The position numbers and the translations under genes are program-made. Below are positions 42,611-54,275 of a stretch of 64,000 bases of DNA, in pieces; the stretch's first letter is position 1; each line of letters starts with the position of its first letter. The DNA comes from Epiperipatus broadwayi (lineage: Eukaryota; Onychophora; Udeonychophora; Euonychophora; Peripatidae): positions 1-64,000 of the forward strand of contig JAQFVV010012668.1 of assembly GCA_028023455.1 (NCBI GenBank), in the 5' to 3' direction. The notes beneath the pieces are model-generated. The model did not search any database and had not been told where the DNA came from. It saw only the letters and a list, made by a program, of their open reading frames with translations.

Positions 42611-44987
42611 TAATTTTTCTTGTGTAGAAATTTTAGAAATAAAAAAGTTAATTAATATGTCTAATAGAATTGAATCTTTAAAGGCTCAGGTTAATTTTCT
42701 TAAGTCTTGTAGGTTTTGCAATGTGTTTCCTAATTCATGTAATATTAAATTGGATAGGAAATTGGTTTTATTTTCTAATTGTGATTTTATTCTAAATTTT
42801 AAAAGATTTATTCTTAAACAATTTATTATACAGATTATGAGTAGTTTATCTAATTTAATTGATAGTTATAAAATGTGTAGAAGAAAGTTGGATTTTAGAA
42901 GGAATTTTAATTATTCTGTTTTAAATTCTTTTTTAAAGTGGTTTAGGAGTAAGTGTGAAATCACTTATAATAATAAGTATTTCAAGAAATTTAAATGGTT
43001 GATTGGAAAGGCTGAAAATAAAAGTTTTGTGAAAGGAAAAGAGTTTAGATTTGGGTCTTATAAAAATAGGCCTGATGCTTCATCTGTTTTAAATTTGTCA
43101 AATTATATTTTGAATGTATCTGATTTGGCTATTTTAGCTAAGGGTCCTGGCTTTGTTCCGTTTGCTAATAGAAGTTTAATTTTTGATTTTGTTTCTGCAA
43201 TTGAAAGTAATAGTAATATTTCTGATGAAAATAAAATGTCTTTACAGGTTATTTTGAATAGTCAATTATTTAAAAGAGAAAAATTTGTTTTTGCCCCTAA
43301 GGAAATTAGTTTTGTTAAAAAAAGATTAAAAGCCAATGATATTGTATTATTAAAAGAAGATAAAGGTGGCTGGTTTGTATTGTTAAATAATATTGATTTT
43401 AAAAGTAAAGTTTCTTTAGAATTAAATAATGGAAAATATGCTATTTTAGATTCTGATCCTGGTAAAAAAATAAAATCTAAATTAATTAAGATTATGAAAA
43501 TTATGGAAAATAAAAAGATTTTTGATAGAGCTACTTATTTAAATTGTTACCCTAGTGATTTTGTGGCTCCAAAGGTTTTCTTTAATTTGAAGTCTCATAA
43601 AGATAATTTTCCTTTGAGATGTATTTTTGATTTTACAGGAGGAATTGTTGATAAAATATCAAAATTTATTATAAGATATTTTAAGGATTATATAAAACTG
43701 GGTCAATTTTGTGTTTCTTCTTCCTTTGAAGCTTTTAAGAAAATAAATGGTTTTGTTTTGGATGATGATTGTGTTTTTGGTAGTTTAGACATTGAAAATA
43801 TGTACCAATCAGTTAATAGATTAAAAAGTATTGATGTTTTTCTTTCAATTTTAAAAAAATTAGAATGTTTTTCTGCAGATAAGATTAAGGTTTTTCATGA
43901 TTTTCTTTTGCTGTTAGAGGATTCAATGTATTTTATGTCTAATGATGTGTTTTATAAGATTAGAGAAGGTTGGGTTATTGGTTATGTCATTTCTCCATTG
44001 ATGTGTGCTGTCTATATTGATTATTTGGATTGTAGTATTATTAATAAGTTTTCATGTTTTATTAAATTATTTGTTAGGTATGTTGATGATTGTTTGTTTG
44101 TTTTTCAGAAAGAGAAATTAGAAGAGTTTTTATGTGGATTGAATGGTTTTGATTCTAGTATTAAGTTTACAATTGAGGGGGGTGGTTTTGATTTTGTAAA
44201 ATTAAAGTTTTTAGATTTAAATGTTGAGAAGGTTAATGATGTTTTGTTTTGTAGTCATTTTATAAAACCTAAAAATTTGAGAAATATGATTAGGCCTGAT
44301 AGTTATCAGCCTTTTATACATAAAAAAATGACTTTGTTGAATTTTTGTTGTCGGAATAGAAGGCTTAATAATTTTAATAATGATGCTGATATTCAAAAAA
44401 GTCAATTTGCTGCTGAATATGTAGAATTGGGTTATAGTCATGATTTTATTAAAAAAGTGGTATTTAATAATAATGTTTATAGTCGTGATTTGGATGATAA
44501 GAATTTTGTTGGTAATGATGATGATTATATGTCTTTACCATTTAAAGCATCAATTTATAATTTGGTTTATAGGAATAGTCATTTGTTAGGTGGAAAGAAG
44601 GTTGCATGGAGGAAAGGTTCTGATTTGAATTCATTACTTAATGGTTCAAAGCAGTCTATTGATAGTAGGTCTATTCCTGGTATTGTTTATAAAATTCCAT
44701 GTAGTTGTGGTAAATTTTATGTAGGCCAGAGTAAATTTAGCCTTAATGAAAGTGTTAAGATTCATATAAGTATAGTTAAACATAGGTATCTTAACTCAGC
44801 TTTATATATTCATGAATTGAATACAGGTCATAGAATATTGTTTGACAATGCTTCGGTTATTTTTTATGAAAAGAATGAGTTAAAAAGAAGAATAAAGGAG
44901 ACTTTGATGATAAAACTCCTTGATTCTGAGGCTATCAATCTTATGAAGACTTCTTTTGATATTAAGGGAAGGTGGAGTTTGAAATGA
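42591..44987 (+). CDS. Penelope-like reverse transcriptase / GIY-YIG endonuclease
   Basis: The 798-residue product would reverse-transcribe the element RNA and cut target DNA. Order: N-terminal basic region; PLE-typical KGPGFVPF (about 184); NLKSHKDNFPLRCIF; catalytic strand SLDIENMYQSV (about 398); GWVIGYVISPLMC; YVDD (497-500) in FVRYVDDCLFVF; then GIY-YIG with GIVYKIPCSCG (697 on) and FYVGQ (710 on), HELNTGH, and Glu770 in RRIKETLMI. The length fits canonical PLEs. The frame has no stops. The Arg expected in the helix after YVG (pattern R-L-K-x-H) is Ser721 (SLNESVKIH), which may cripple the nuclease. The first ATG was chosen because it begins the frame; Met23 is an alternative. Confidence 0.93.
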   Translation: MWQILYDNFSCVEILEIKKLINMSNRIESLKAQVNFLKSCRFCNVFPNSCNIKLDRKLVLFSNCDFILNFKRFILKQFIIQIMSSLSNLIDSYKMCRRKLDFRRNFNYSVLNSFLKWFRSKCEITYNNKYFKKFKWLIGKAENKSFVKGKEFRFGSYKNRPDASSVLNLSNYILNVSDLAILAKGPGFVPFANRSLIFDFVSAIESNSNISDENKMSLQVILNSQLFKREKFVFAPKEISFVKKRLKANDIVLLKEDKGGWFVLLNNIDFKSKVSLELNNGKYAILDSDPGKKIKSKLIKIMKIMENKKIFDRATYLNCYPSDFVAPKVFFNLKSHKDNFPLRCIFDFTGGIVDKISKFIIRYFKDYIKLGQFCVSSSFEAFKKINGFVLDDDCVFGSLDIENMYQSVNRLKSIDVFLSILKKLECFSADKIKVFHDFLLLLEDSMYFMSNDVFYKIREGWVIGYVISPLMCAVYIDYLDCSIINKFSCFIKLFVRYVDDCLFVFQKEKLEEFLCGLNGFDSSIKFTIEGGGFDFVKLKFLDLNVEKVNDVLFCSHFIKPKNLRNMIRPDSYQPFIHKKMTLLNFCCRNRRLNNFNNDADIQKSQFAAEYVELGYSHDFIKKVVFNNNVYSRDLDDKNFVGNDDDYMSLPFKASIYNLVYRNSHLLGGKKVAWRKGSDLNSLLNGSKQSIDSRSIPGIVYKIPCSCGKFYVGQSKFSLNESVKIHISIVKHRYLNSALYIHELNTGHRILFDNASVIFYEKNELKRRIKETLMIKLLDSEAINLMKTSFDIKGRWSLK

Positions 44988-45148
44988 ATTATGGGAAGGT
45001 TTGTTTGTTTGTATATATATATATGTTTTCATTTAGGTTGATTTTCACTTGAGAAGGTCTATTTGTAGTAGATGAAACCATGGTTGTGTAAGGAGTTTGG
45101 TAAAATTTTCAATTTAATCTAGTACTGTATTGTTTTATGGTTTTGCAT
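44943..45148 (+). repeat. Downstream PLE terminal repeat
   Basis: Covers the last 14 codons of the ORF and the 3' UTR, ending in TTTTGCAT immediately before (AT)n at 45149. Confidence 0.92.
45046..45088 (+). ncRNA. Hammerhead-like motif in downstream PLE terminal repeat
   Basis: Identical in sequence to the motif at 42054-42096: GUCUA/UAGAU stem, GAAA at 45074-45077, ACCAUGGU palindrome, CAC/GUG closing helix. Two motifs 2,992 bp apart would release a unit-length RNA if active. Confidence 0.5.
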
Positions 45149-48100
45149 ATATATATATACAAATGTATATATATGCCTGCTTCAATACATACCCATTAAT
45201 TAATATATATATCAATGAAAGCTATGTTAAAGGACTGCCTTTTTTAATTCATGATTTTCATATCCCAAATCTAAAAAATAGGAAATGAAAACTAATCTTT
45301 TTTTTAAAAAAACATTTATTGTAGTTGATCTTAATATTTTATAAAATGCAGTATGGACAAATTTTTTATATTTAAAACTTTGTAAACATATTAAAATTAT
45401 TAATTAACTATTGTTATTATTTAATATTTGTTTAAATTTTCAGAAGATTAGGAGTGGTTTAACATAAGGCAGTTTGTAATGTGAGGACAGAGACATATTG
45501 ATGAATTATTACTACATTTTTCTTTAATTCAGAAAAATTGTTAATGCAAGAAGACTAGAAAATTAAAAATGATAGATGAGATCTCATTTTAGATGCCAAG
45601 AGTAATTAATTATTTCAAATTGTAAATGAATTATGGGGGAAATTTGACACTTCCCATTTGATTGTAAAATCTATTATAATCAATTTATGGATTTAAATAT
45701 ATATGTTTTTGTTCTTTAAATAAACAAAAATATTATTAATCTTTTTAATAAATTTGCAAAAACATAAAAAATGACAATCAAGTAAACACTTTTGTAGATC
45801 ACGTACTGTATATTTTATATAAATTATTTTTTACATAAATATATTATGAATTTGATTAAAAATATATCTATATATTAGTTTCTATTTTATTTTAACAAAT
45901 ATATTGTTTTATTTTTGATTTGGGGCAGATTTTACATTTTGAACAGATCCCAATAACAAATACAAAAACATTTGTTGTAGTATTGAAATATCATATGATC
46001 AAATCAGAAATTCTCCATAGAAAAGAAATAAGTTTAATAGTTTATAGATTTTTAAATGTGATGGCTATGTTTAAAAGCTTATACTTTCAATTTTTTTATA
46101 GCTTTTTAAAAATAATCAAATCAATAATGGCATCAAACATGTAATATGTATTTTTTGATGAATCAGAATCCAGGATAAAAACAAAACTGTGATATCTAAA
46201 GTATTAGACCTATTAATCAGGGGGAATCACTTGAAATGCTAATAATGTGTTTTCTAAATGCTCTATCCAATGTTTAATCAAATCATTATGAATACTAATA
46301 TGACTATTATTATATATTTTAAACAAGATATCAGTAAAAGTACCTGTTTTATTTTTATTATTACAATTCTGTAATTATTCAGAAGGAAATTAATCTTAGA
46401 TACTATGCTAAATAATTATTGATTTACATTGCAATTCTGTAATTTCTGTTCACTTTTTAATTAACTGTATTTCTATGAGCATATATTTCTTTCAAATGCT
46501 AATCTATTCAAATGAAATTGATCTTTACTTCTACATTGTAAAGGTTCATGTAAATTTGATTTTTTTTTTTTTAGTCTTTAAAATCTATGATTCATTTTTA
46601 TAAATTCCATTGTGCTCGGCAGTAATACAAAGACATTAAAGTTTAAAATTATAAATATTTATTGACAATCAAATATTGAGTTCAACATGTGTAATTTCAG
46701 GTTAACTGATGTTAAGCTGAAAACGACAGTATTGTAAGTAAGATTCGGTTCTAATACTTGTGATGACTGCATTTTACTTATAATTATATATTTGAATATT
46801 TCCATCAATTATAATTAATGATTAAATGCCTTTAAAAAAATTCAATCTTTATTTACACTTTTCATATATACTTAACTGTTACTAATAACATGCAGATTAG
46901 TATATAAGATATTCTGAGTAGTAGTTATTTCTGGAGTAACCAGTGTCTTTACTAACATGGGAATAAAACCTGTGACTTTTCGATTTAAGTTCAATATTAT
47001 CAAATTTAAAGATATCAGTGTTAGTACTATCACTGATTAGGCTAGAAACACTTGAAAAAGGAGGATAATATCACTTGAAATGTTGTTTTATATTCTAAGT
47101 TGTGTGCTAGTACAAACAATGAGTGTATTTAAAAAGTTTAAATAAAGTTTGAAGTTTTCTAATGACATTTAACAATTAATTCTGATTTATAGATATAATC
47201 CAACATATAATTTTAAATAGAATTCAGTTATATTTTCACAGTCATGTTTGGTTACCAAAATGTAACAAATAATACATTACAGTACTATAGTTAAGTATGT
47301 TTACTATAAAATTGATTACTATGATGTATTCATTTCAGTAGTGATAATTGTATAATAGGGCTATAACAAGAAACCATATTAATGTTGCTGTAACCAAGTT
47401 ACAATAGTTTTGATTACCACATTGCAATTATATTTTGGCAAATTGTAATGATTATCTATTAGTTTCAATGATTCTGAACTTGAATAAATATACAAAGCAA
47501 ATATGGATCATACCAAAATGTTAATGATCATTCATTGATAATAGATGTAATTTTAATGAAACAACTGAAAATATTCCATTAGTAAGTGTATTTTTAGTGA
47601 GATGATTGATTTTGGAAATTATTGGGGTTGTTAGTTCCATGTTTTGAGTTAAGATTCCTAAATGATTAGCAGATAGTTAAGTTACATAAAATTAAAAATC
47701 TTTTTAGTCATGTCAGATAGTAAAAGTTTGGTTTGAAATAATTTTTACTGAAAAAAAACCCCAAAAGGTAAATATTTGATATTAAAGTGTTGGATTAAAA
47801 TAATAGGAAAATTACATTAACTCATATCATTTTCAAGCCGAATATACTTCATAGATAAATAATTGTCAGAAATAAAAAAATACTTTATATAAACATAATA
47901 TTAAGCATTAAATACTAAAAAAATGCTATTTAAATATTTAATATATTATGTAAAGTCAAGAATAAAAATAAAATATTAAATAATTGAATAACAACATGCG
48001 CAGTAGCATTCAAGCACTAGAAATAATAGATTGAACTTTGATCAAGGAACTTTAGCCATTGATTTTATCATATTAGCACCTGTACTAAAATTATAATAAA

Positions 48101-48462
48101 ATATTAAAAATAATTGAATCTTAATTATTATTAAAAACAGGTGGCAATGTGTTTATATTGAAGGAAAATAAATTTTAAACTTTGTTTGATTTTGTTTCAT
48201 CTAAATATTTTTTCTACTTGTACATCCACTATATAGGTGTGGCCGCTCTTGTCTTTTAAAGTCGTTAATCTTGTGTTTAAATTTGTAGAGGTCCCTACTG
48301 TCATACTTTAGGTGCATAGTCTTAAGGTTATAGCCTTAATATACATTATTCTTAAGAATGTAAATTTGTAATATTATTTCTCTTTATTAAAACAATGCTG
48401 GAGTGATGGACTAAAGATTTCTTGATAAAGTCTTAATAATTCACATGACATCTTAAGCATTC
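45149..48462. other. AT-rich DNA, no gene seen
   Basis: Begins with (AT)n. The plus frame at 45920-46144 is not recognisable. 47990-48050 weakly matches the dispersed repeat noted at 19400. Confidence 0.55.
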
Positions 48463-48727
<265 letters not shown>

Positions 48728-49557
48728 GTGTGTTTCAAAGCTTTATTTGTCTTAACCAAAAGACTGTTTCTTACGAGGCTCCTCGTAGACATCTGACGTC
48801 ACTCTAACTCTGCAAGTTCTTATGCTAAAATATTTGTTTTACAGGTATTGAATAGATTTTTAAAAGTTCTGTATGATGGTGCCCTCTTCCGACTTATTTT
48901 ACAAGTAAAAAATAAAAAAAACGCATTTAAACCTAAACAAAGAAAGAACGTTATTTGTGATTGGTTCTTAGCATGCTCTCAGCTGAAAAAGACATTCTGA
49001 TTGACTGGAAAGAACAAAGAAACCGCCTGATCAAAGAAAATAAAGAAAAACGCTGAGATTTTCATTTCGAATGCAATTTTAAATATTAAAAAAATATAAT
49101 TTCAGAAATTAAACTAGTTTTTTAAAAAAAAAACTAAAAAAATAAAATTATTTTCGAAAAATATTGAAGATTTTAGTAAAAATATTAAAGAAATATTTAA
49201 AAGAAATATTTACTTTTCTATAATGTAAAAGTCGACCTTTTTGTTTATATTATAGCTTTTATGTTGCCGAAATTGAATATTTTAGAATAAATAAATAGCA
49301 ATTTATTTTTGAAAGAACTTTCGTTCTCTTCATAACTTGAAAAATTAGTAATATACTTTTTATAAACGTATCTGAGTTGAATTTAATATTATAGGCGAAT
49401 ATGTTTTAACAATAGGCTTTGTCTTCAGTTTGTGAGTTGGCCAATTAAAAGATTTGATTTTTATCTCATACAACCAATAATATAATTAGCGGTTAAAAGG
49501 TTAAAGGTTGCAAGAGTTTACATAGCTTGGATTGCTGTGTTTACATGGGCAATCCGT
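48728..49557. other. AT-rich DNA, no feature seen
   Basis: A short less AT-rich patch near 48745-48900 has no family signature. Confidence 0.55.
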
Positions 49558-51258
49558 AATTGTAGGTTTCATCCTCATCATCATCATCAACCATTATCAA
49601 GCCACTGCAGGATGAAGGTCTCTCCAAGTTCAATCCATCTTTTCCTATCTTTAGCTTCTCTTCTCCACATCACCCCTGCACACTTTCTTATTTCATCAAT
49701 CCATCTCACATGTGGTCTCTTTCTGGGTCTTTTACAATCTCTTGGAATCCAGTTTAAAATTTCAATTGTCCATCTGTTATCATCTCTTCTAACAATATGT
49801 CCAGCCCAACTCCACTTCAGTCTTTTAATTTTTTCAATGAGGTCAGTAACACCTGTTTGTTCTCTTACCCATACATTGTGTTTTTGATCCCTTCTTGTTA
49901 CTCCCAACATGCATCTCTCCATACTTCTTTGAGTGGTCTGAAGTCTCTGTATTGCTCTTCTATTAAGTGTCCAAGTCTCAGATCCATAAGTAAGAACTGG
50001 CAAAACACATTTATTAAAAACCTTCCTTTTCAAACACATAGGCATATTTCCTTTTAGTATCAAATTATTTCTACCAAAAGCACTCCAACCAAGTTTAATT
50101 CTATGATTAATTTCATCCATTATATTTCCATCTGTATTAATAATCTGACCAAGGTATTTGTAACTGTTAACTTCTTCTAACTCATCATAATCAATCTTTA
50201 TTTTCATATTTTGAAAAAATCTATTAAACATTACTTTAGTCTTTTTAACATTTATCTTTAGTCCTACTTTTCTACTTTCATCTGATAACTCCTGCAACAT
50301 TTGCTGTAGCTCTAAAGCATTATTTGCAAAAACAACTACATCATCTGCAAAATCTAAATGACTTAAATAATCTCCATTTACTTTCACTCCTTTAGCTTCC
50401 CATTTTAATCCACAAAATACTTCTTGCAGCACTGCTGTAAAAAGTTTTGGAGATATGGAGTCACCCTGTCTTACACCCTTTTCAATGTTGATTTTCCTAC
50501 TATCATTATGTAATCTAATTGTTGCTGTTGCATTTTTATAAATATTCTTTAAAATATGACAATATCCTGGATCTACACCTTGATGATCCAATGCTTTAAT
50601 CACTGAAGAAATGTTTATAGAATCAAATGCCTTTTCATAGTCTACAAATCCTAAGCATAATGGCAACTCATATTCATTTGTCCTTTCTATAATTTCTCTC
50701 AATACCTGGATATGATCTACTGTACTAAAACCACTTTTAAATCCAGCTTGTTCTCTTGGTTGGTGGAAATCCAGTGTTTTCTGTAGACGAGTTGTAATTA
50801 TCTTAGTAAAAATTTTGTATAAAACTGATAAAAGACTGATAGGTCTGTAATTTATAATATCTTCTTTATCACCTTTTTTAAACATTAATATTAATACTGC
50901 ATTCTTCCAATCATCTGGTACATCTTTATCATTTAGACATTTGTATATAACTTTGCTAAAAAAAATTCTATTTCTTCACCTGCTTCTTTTAATATATCAA
51001 TTACAATTCCATCATTACCTGGAGCATTTCCTTCCTTCATACTTTTAATTGCATGTCTCACTTCTTCATTTAAAATTCTGGGCAATTTGGAAGATATAAT
51101 ATGTATAGGATGCACTTGTTCTTTATTACAATATAATTCTTGATAGAAGTCTTCTACACATTTTATGATGTCATCTCTCTTTTTAGTAATAATGCCATCT
51201 TTTTTTCTTATTGCAGATATAAATTTCCTACCAATACCAAAATGTTAATTGTAGGTTT
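49558..51258 (-). mobile_element. 5'-truncated RTE-like LINE with perfect 12-bp target duplication
   Basis: AATTGTAGGTTT occurs at 49558-49569 and again at 51247-51258, exactly bracketing the element. Its 3' end is the CATCATCATCATCA tail (minus strand TGATGA). The 5' edge corresponds to position about 6667 of the copy at 5685. Sequence is very close to that copy, so both are young. Confidence 0.92.
49587..51240 (-). pseudogene. RTE-like reverse transcriptase, one frameshift
   Basis: Frames 50933-51115 and 49587-50885 together cover the region from the pre-RT linker through the RT (NYRPISLL, VDYEKAFDSI, GVRQGDSISP, FADDVVVF) to the C-terminal WAGHIVRR block and the terminal DNG and stop. One base is missing near 50943 compared with the copy at 5685 (ATACAAATG vs ATACCAAATG), which splits the frame. 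The endonuclease is absent because of 5' truncation. Confidence 0.88.
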
Positions 51259-51601
51259 ACATATATAAAAGTAGATTTATTGTTTTACACAGGATTACAG
51301 AAATTTTTACATGCTGTGAATTAGTTACATAGTTATTATTATTGTTGTTGTTGTTGTTATTGTTGTTGTTCAGAAACGAAATCTATTTATAATTCCAATG
51401 CTGCCATCTGAGTTTATGTGTGTTTATTTTGTTATTATTGTTTCTAAATGGGGGGGGGGGGAATTACTGTATTCCAATTGATTCACATTAAATAAGAAAA
51501 CATTACAATTATTATTATTTATTAGAAATATCTGCTGGACAAATAGTTCTTTTATAGTATATTTTAATACAAGTATAATATATATATATATTTAAGATAG
51601 A
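51259..51601. other. AT-rich DNA with (TTG)n and G-run
   Basis: Short TTG repeats at 51340-51370 and an eleven-base G-run near 51451. No gene. Confidence 0.6.
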
Positions 51602-51702
51602 TGTAATTAGAGGGGATTTGAAGCCAGATTTTTAATCTCTCTTTGGTCATCCATTCTATCTTATACAACCATTACCCATGATCACATACATGTGAAAAAA
51701 GA

Positions 51703-51764
51703 TAAATTATCTCCAATATATGTATTTTGTGCTAAACCAGCACTCATCAGTTGATTCAGATCAT
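51703..51764 (-). ncRNA. Hammerhead ribozyme, G12 to A
   Basis: Minus strand: stem I UCAA/UUGG with a further AUGAUCU/AGAUAAU helix, core CUGAUGA, perfect stem II GUGCU/AGCAC with loop GGUUU, then AAAA where GAAA is expected, stem III AUAC/AUAU, cleavage triplet AUA. It has the best stem II of the family but one core substitution. Confidence 0.72.

Positions 51765-51803
<39 letters not shown>
51764..51803. repeat. (CA)n(TA)n microsatellite
   Basis: About 14 CA units followed by TA units, next to the hammerhead. Confidence 0.95.
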
Positions 51804-51804
<1 letters not shown>

Positions 51805-52189
51805 ATCAGTGCTCAATTTATATTAAAATAGTAAGTCTTCAAACTTTAATGTACAGGCTTCAATCTTCTCCAATTTCAATTCTTCAGCCAGCCATGTCAT
51901 TGAAAATCTGATGACGGCATGTTCAAATCCCTCGTTTTGCCAATTTTGTTGTCATACACATATTGACCATATATCACTGATTTCTCATATTTAGGATCTT
52001 AAGACCATTATAATAAACAACATATCCTAGAAAGTATGAACATAATGTATATGTATGGTAAAGTATATTTTAAGAAACAGAAAGAAATTACTGGAAAAAA
52101 TTATAAAGCAGAATATGCAAAAAGCACAGTGAGCAAAATTAAATTAAAAAAGCATGAAAAAAAATTGATTCCTAAAATTTCATTTTAAC

Positions 52190-52378
52190 CCTCCTCTTGA
52201 AGATCTTTCCAAGTTTTAATCCATCTTCTCCGATTTCTAGCCTCTCTTTTCCACATCACCATAGCCCACTTCCTTATTTCATCCAACCATCTTACTTGTA
52301 GTCTCTTTCTAGGTCTTTGAAATCTCATAGAATCTAGTTTAAGATTTTAATTTCCTATCTATTATCATCTCTTCTAGT
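52190..52378 (-). pseudogene. Decayed 3' fragment of an RTE-like LINE
   Basis: Plus-strand text matches 49610-49795 with many differences: AAGATCTTTCCAAGTTTTAA, TCTCTTTTCCACATCACC, CTTATTTCATCCAACCATCT and AGTCTCTTTCTAGGTCTTT. It corresponds to the C-terminal RRPHVRWMDEI region and is the oldest of the RTE-related pieces here apart from 61484. Confidence 0.8.
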
Positions 52379-52562
52379 TTTTTTAAAAATAACTGTATTA
52401 ATATTTGCCTGAAAGATCCTTAGTCATGTGATTTAAGATTTCCCTGGATCTCTAGCTAATAAACAAATTTAATACTGGCAATAGAATTATTGCTTAACCT
52501 ATCACTGTCAAGCTCAAAAATCAAATATTATTTACAATTTTGGTTTTATTTTTTTAACTACT

Positions 52563-52701
52563 AAAAACGTAAACATTGTCAAGCGTTGTTAGCCGAGAGG
52601 TTATCGCACCCGCCTTGCAAGCAAGTAGTTGGTTGCAGACGGGTGTGGGTTCGCGTCCCGGCCGATGCTATGACATATGGGAAAAAAAAAACGTAAACAT
52701 T
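52563..52701 (+). mobile_element. Young tRNA-derived SINE with perfect 15-bp target duplications
   Basis: AAAAACGTAAACATT is present at 52563-52577 and 52687-52701. Between them are a tRNA-like head with a perfect A box (TAGCCGAGAGG), an anticodon arm starting ACCCGCCTTGCAAGC, a B box GGTTCGCGTCC in a CCGG-closed T arm, then GATGCTATGACATATGGG and poly-A. About 22 extra bases (AAGTAGTTGGTTGCAGAC region) sit after the anticodon loop, so the arm closes through outer ACCCG/CGGGT pairs. It is a retroposon of the same short-tail type as 14236 and 24875, not a working tRNA gene. Confidence 0.9.
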
Positions 52702-53742
52702 AATTAGCATAGCTCAATATATAGGAGCAAACTATTCTCCCCCAGGCTATGAATAACAATCTGTTGTTAAAGGTCCATTTAATTTCAATCCTTTATTAAA
52801 CGATTGTTATCTATTCATAGTTTAAGGGAGAGGGATTTACTCTATTAATTAATACTAAAAATATTTCTTTTAAAAAAGTTTATGAAATAATTTTTTAAAT
52901 AATAATAATCATCGAAGAATATTGAAATATGATTTATTATATTTGAAAACTTCATAAATGTTATTAATTATGTCTTTTATTTTTTCCAATTAATTTCCGC
53001 TCCATTAGTTTTTTTTTCTTTTTTGGATTTACTTTGTTGTTGAGATTGGGGGTATTTTATTTCTTTTTATCATTTATTTTTACTCTTTAATATTTTAAAT
53101 TTATTAAAGTTGGAAGTTATGCTTCATTAATTTGAAAAACTCTTTAAATTTCTTTTATTTCTTATCTAAATTATTAATTTAGTTACTGTAGTCCATTAGC
53201 TAAGAAAACGAACCTTTTGAAATAAAAAGAAAATTAGAAGTAACTATCTTTAACTTACAGGTAGTTGGCGCAAATCACTCTGTTTACAATTAGAGCTAAT
53301 AATTTTTTTCAAGTACAGTATATAAAATTATTTGCAACACGTGTATGTCTATATATATGTGTTTTGTTCTCAGATGCTAAAGATTCTGGATATCAAAGTA
53401 CTTTATAACATTTTGATTGCCTTTGGAGGTTGTTTGTGTTTGCTCATCGATTAAATTCAATTAATTTAAATTAAAAATACATTTTGATGCTTAAAGCTAC
53501 AATTTCTGACAGTCACATTCTTGCTGCTGAGTTGGTGAGAATTAGTCTAGTCATTCAGGCAGTAACAACTCTGACTATTTTTGAAGATCCATTTTTGGAA
53601 ATAAGTATAATGCAGTAATCCCCCCCCCCCTTTATACCTAAATTGCAACAGAATATACATTTCTTCTATCAGTATTAACTAAGTGAAGCAGCTTATTATT
53701 ATAGATTTGTTAAATGGCTCCTAGAAGAAAAGCTAATAGTAG
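52702..53742. other. AT-rich DNA, no feature seen
   Basis: A C-run lies downstream near 53621. No gene or repeat family is recognisable. Confidence 0.55.
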
Positions 53743-53821
53743 TTGACCTACTGCTCTCTCTTAGTTTTTACAGAAGTTCAATTGACCTACTGCTCTCTCT
53801 TAGTTTTTACAGAAGTTCAAT
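53743..53821. repeat. Perfect tandem duplication of 39 bp
   Basis: Two identical units start TTGACCTACTGCTCTCTC and end GAAGTTCAA. Confidence 0.95.
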
Positions 53822-54275
53822 TTCAAATCACTTGACCAGATTTTGTTTATATATGCTAACAATGAAAGTCACATGACATTATTATTCATATATGTTTATT
53901 TTTGCAATCAATGCAGCAACATTATTGCATCCTGTATCTAAAGTAAATGAATATCTATTTACTGACTTATATAACTGAAAAGATTGGTAATAGGTCTCTG
54001 CTTGAAAAAAAATCATAAGCTTATATATGACCAAGATTCAGTCAGCCTAAGCACTAACCCAAATTGTGGACTTAATATATAAACTATTATGCTATGAAAA
54101 CTTCTGGTCTATTTTGCAAAAGCATTCACGTTATTCTCTATCTGTATTAGTTTGAAAATTATTTTTCTTATATATATATATATTGAATTAACTATTTTCA
54201 TGGATTATTATTATAATGAAAAATAGAAATAAAGAGGGTACTCATTTGTATGCCCATCCATTACACTTGAGGTTA

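Larger units (their letters stand above)
41951..45148 (+). mobile_element. Intact Penelope-like element with flanking terminal repeats
   Basis: A 798-codon ORF with reverse transcriptase and GIY-YIG domains is flanked by direct repeats 41951-42156 and 44943-45148 of about 206 bp. The upstream repeat contains the last codons of the ORF (MKTSFDIKGRWSLK and stop) plus the 3' UTR, so it is a partial tandem copy, the pseudo-LTR arrangement typical of PLEs. The two repeats differ at only a few positions (for example GGATTTTGG vs GGAGTTTGG), which suggests recent insertion. Both outer ends abut (AT)n. Confidence 0.93.
51602..51945 (-). mobile_element. Single copy of the hammerhead repeat family with (CA)n insertion
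   Basis: From the minus-strand 5' side: TTGAACATGCCGTCATCAGA, GGAGAAGATTGAAGCC, a (TG)n tract, the hammerhead (51703-51764), CACATGTATGTGATCA, and finally CTGGCTTCAAATCCCC. The same order is seen in 12207-13020. Motifs GGGATTTGAA near one end and TTCAAATCCCC at the other form a short inverted relation. Confidence 0.7.

Noticed and set aside
52583-52680. Functional tRNA gene
   Set aside because: The anticodon arm is expanded, the acceptor ends do not pair well and the unit is flanked by retroposition duplications with poly-A, so it is a SINE.
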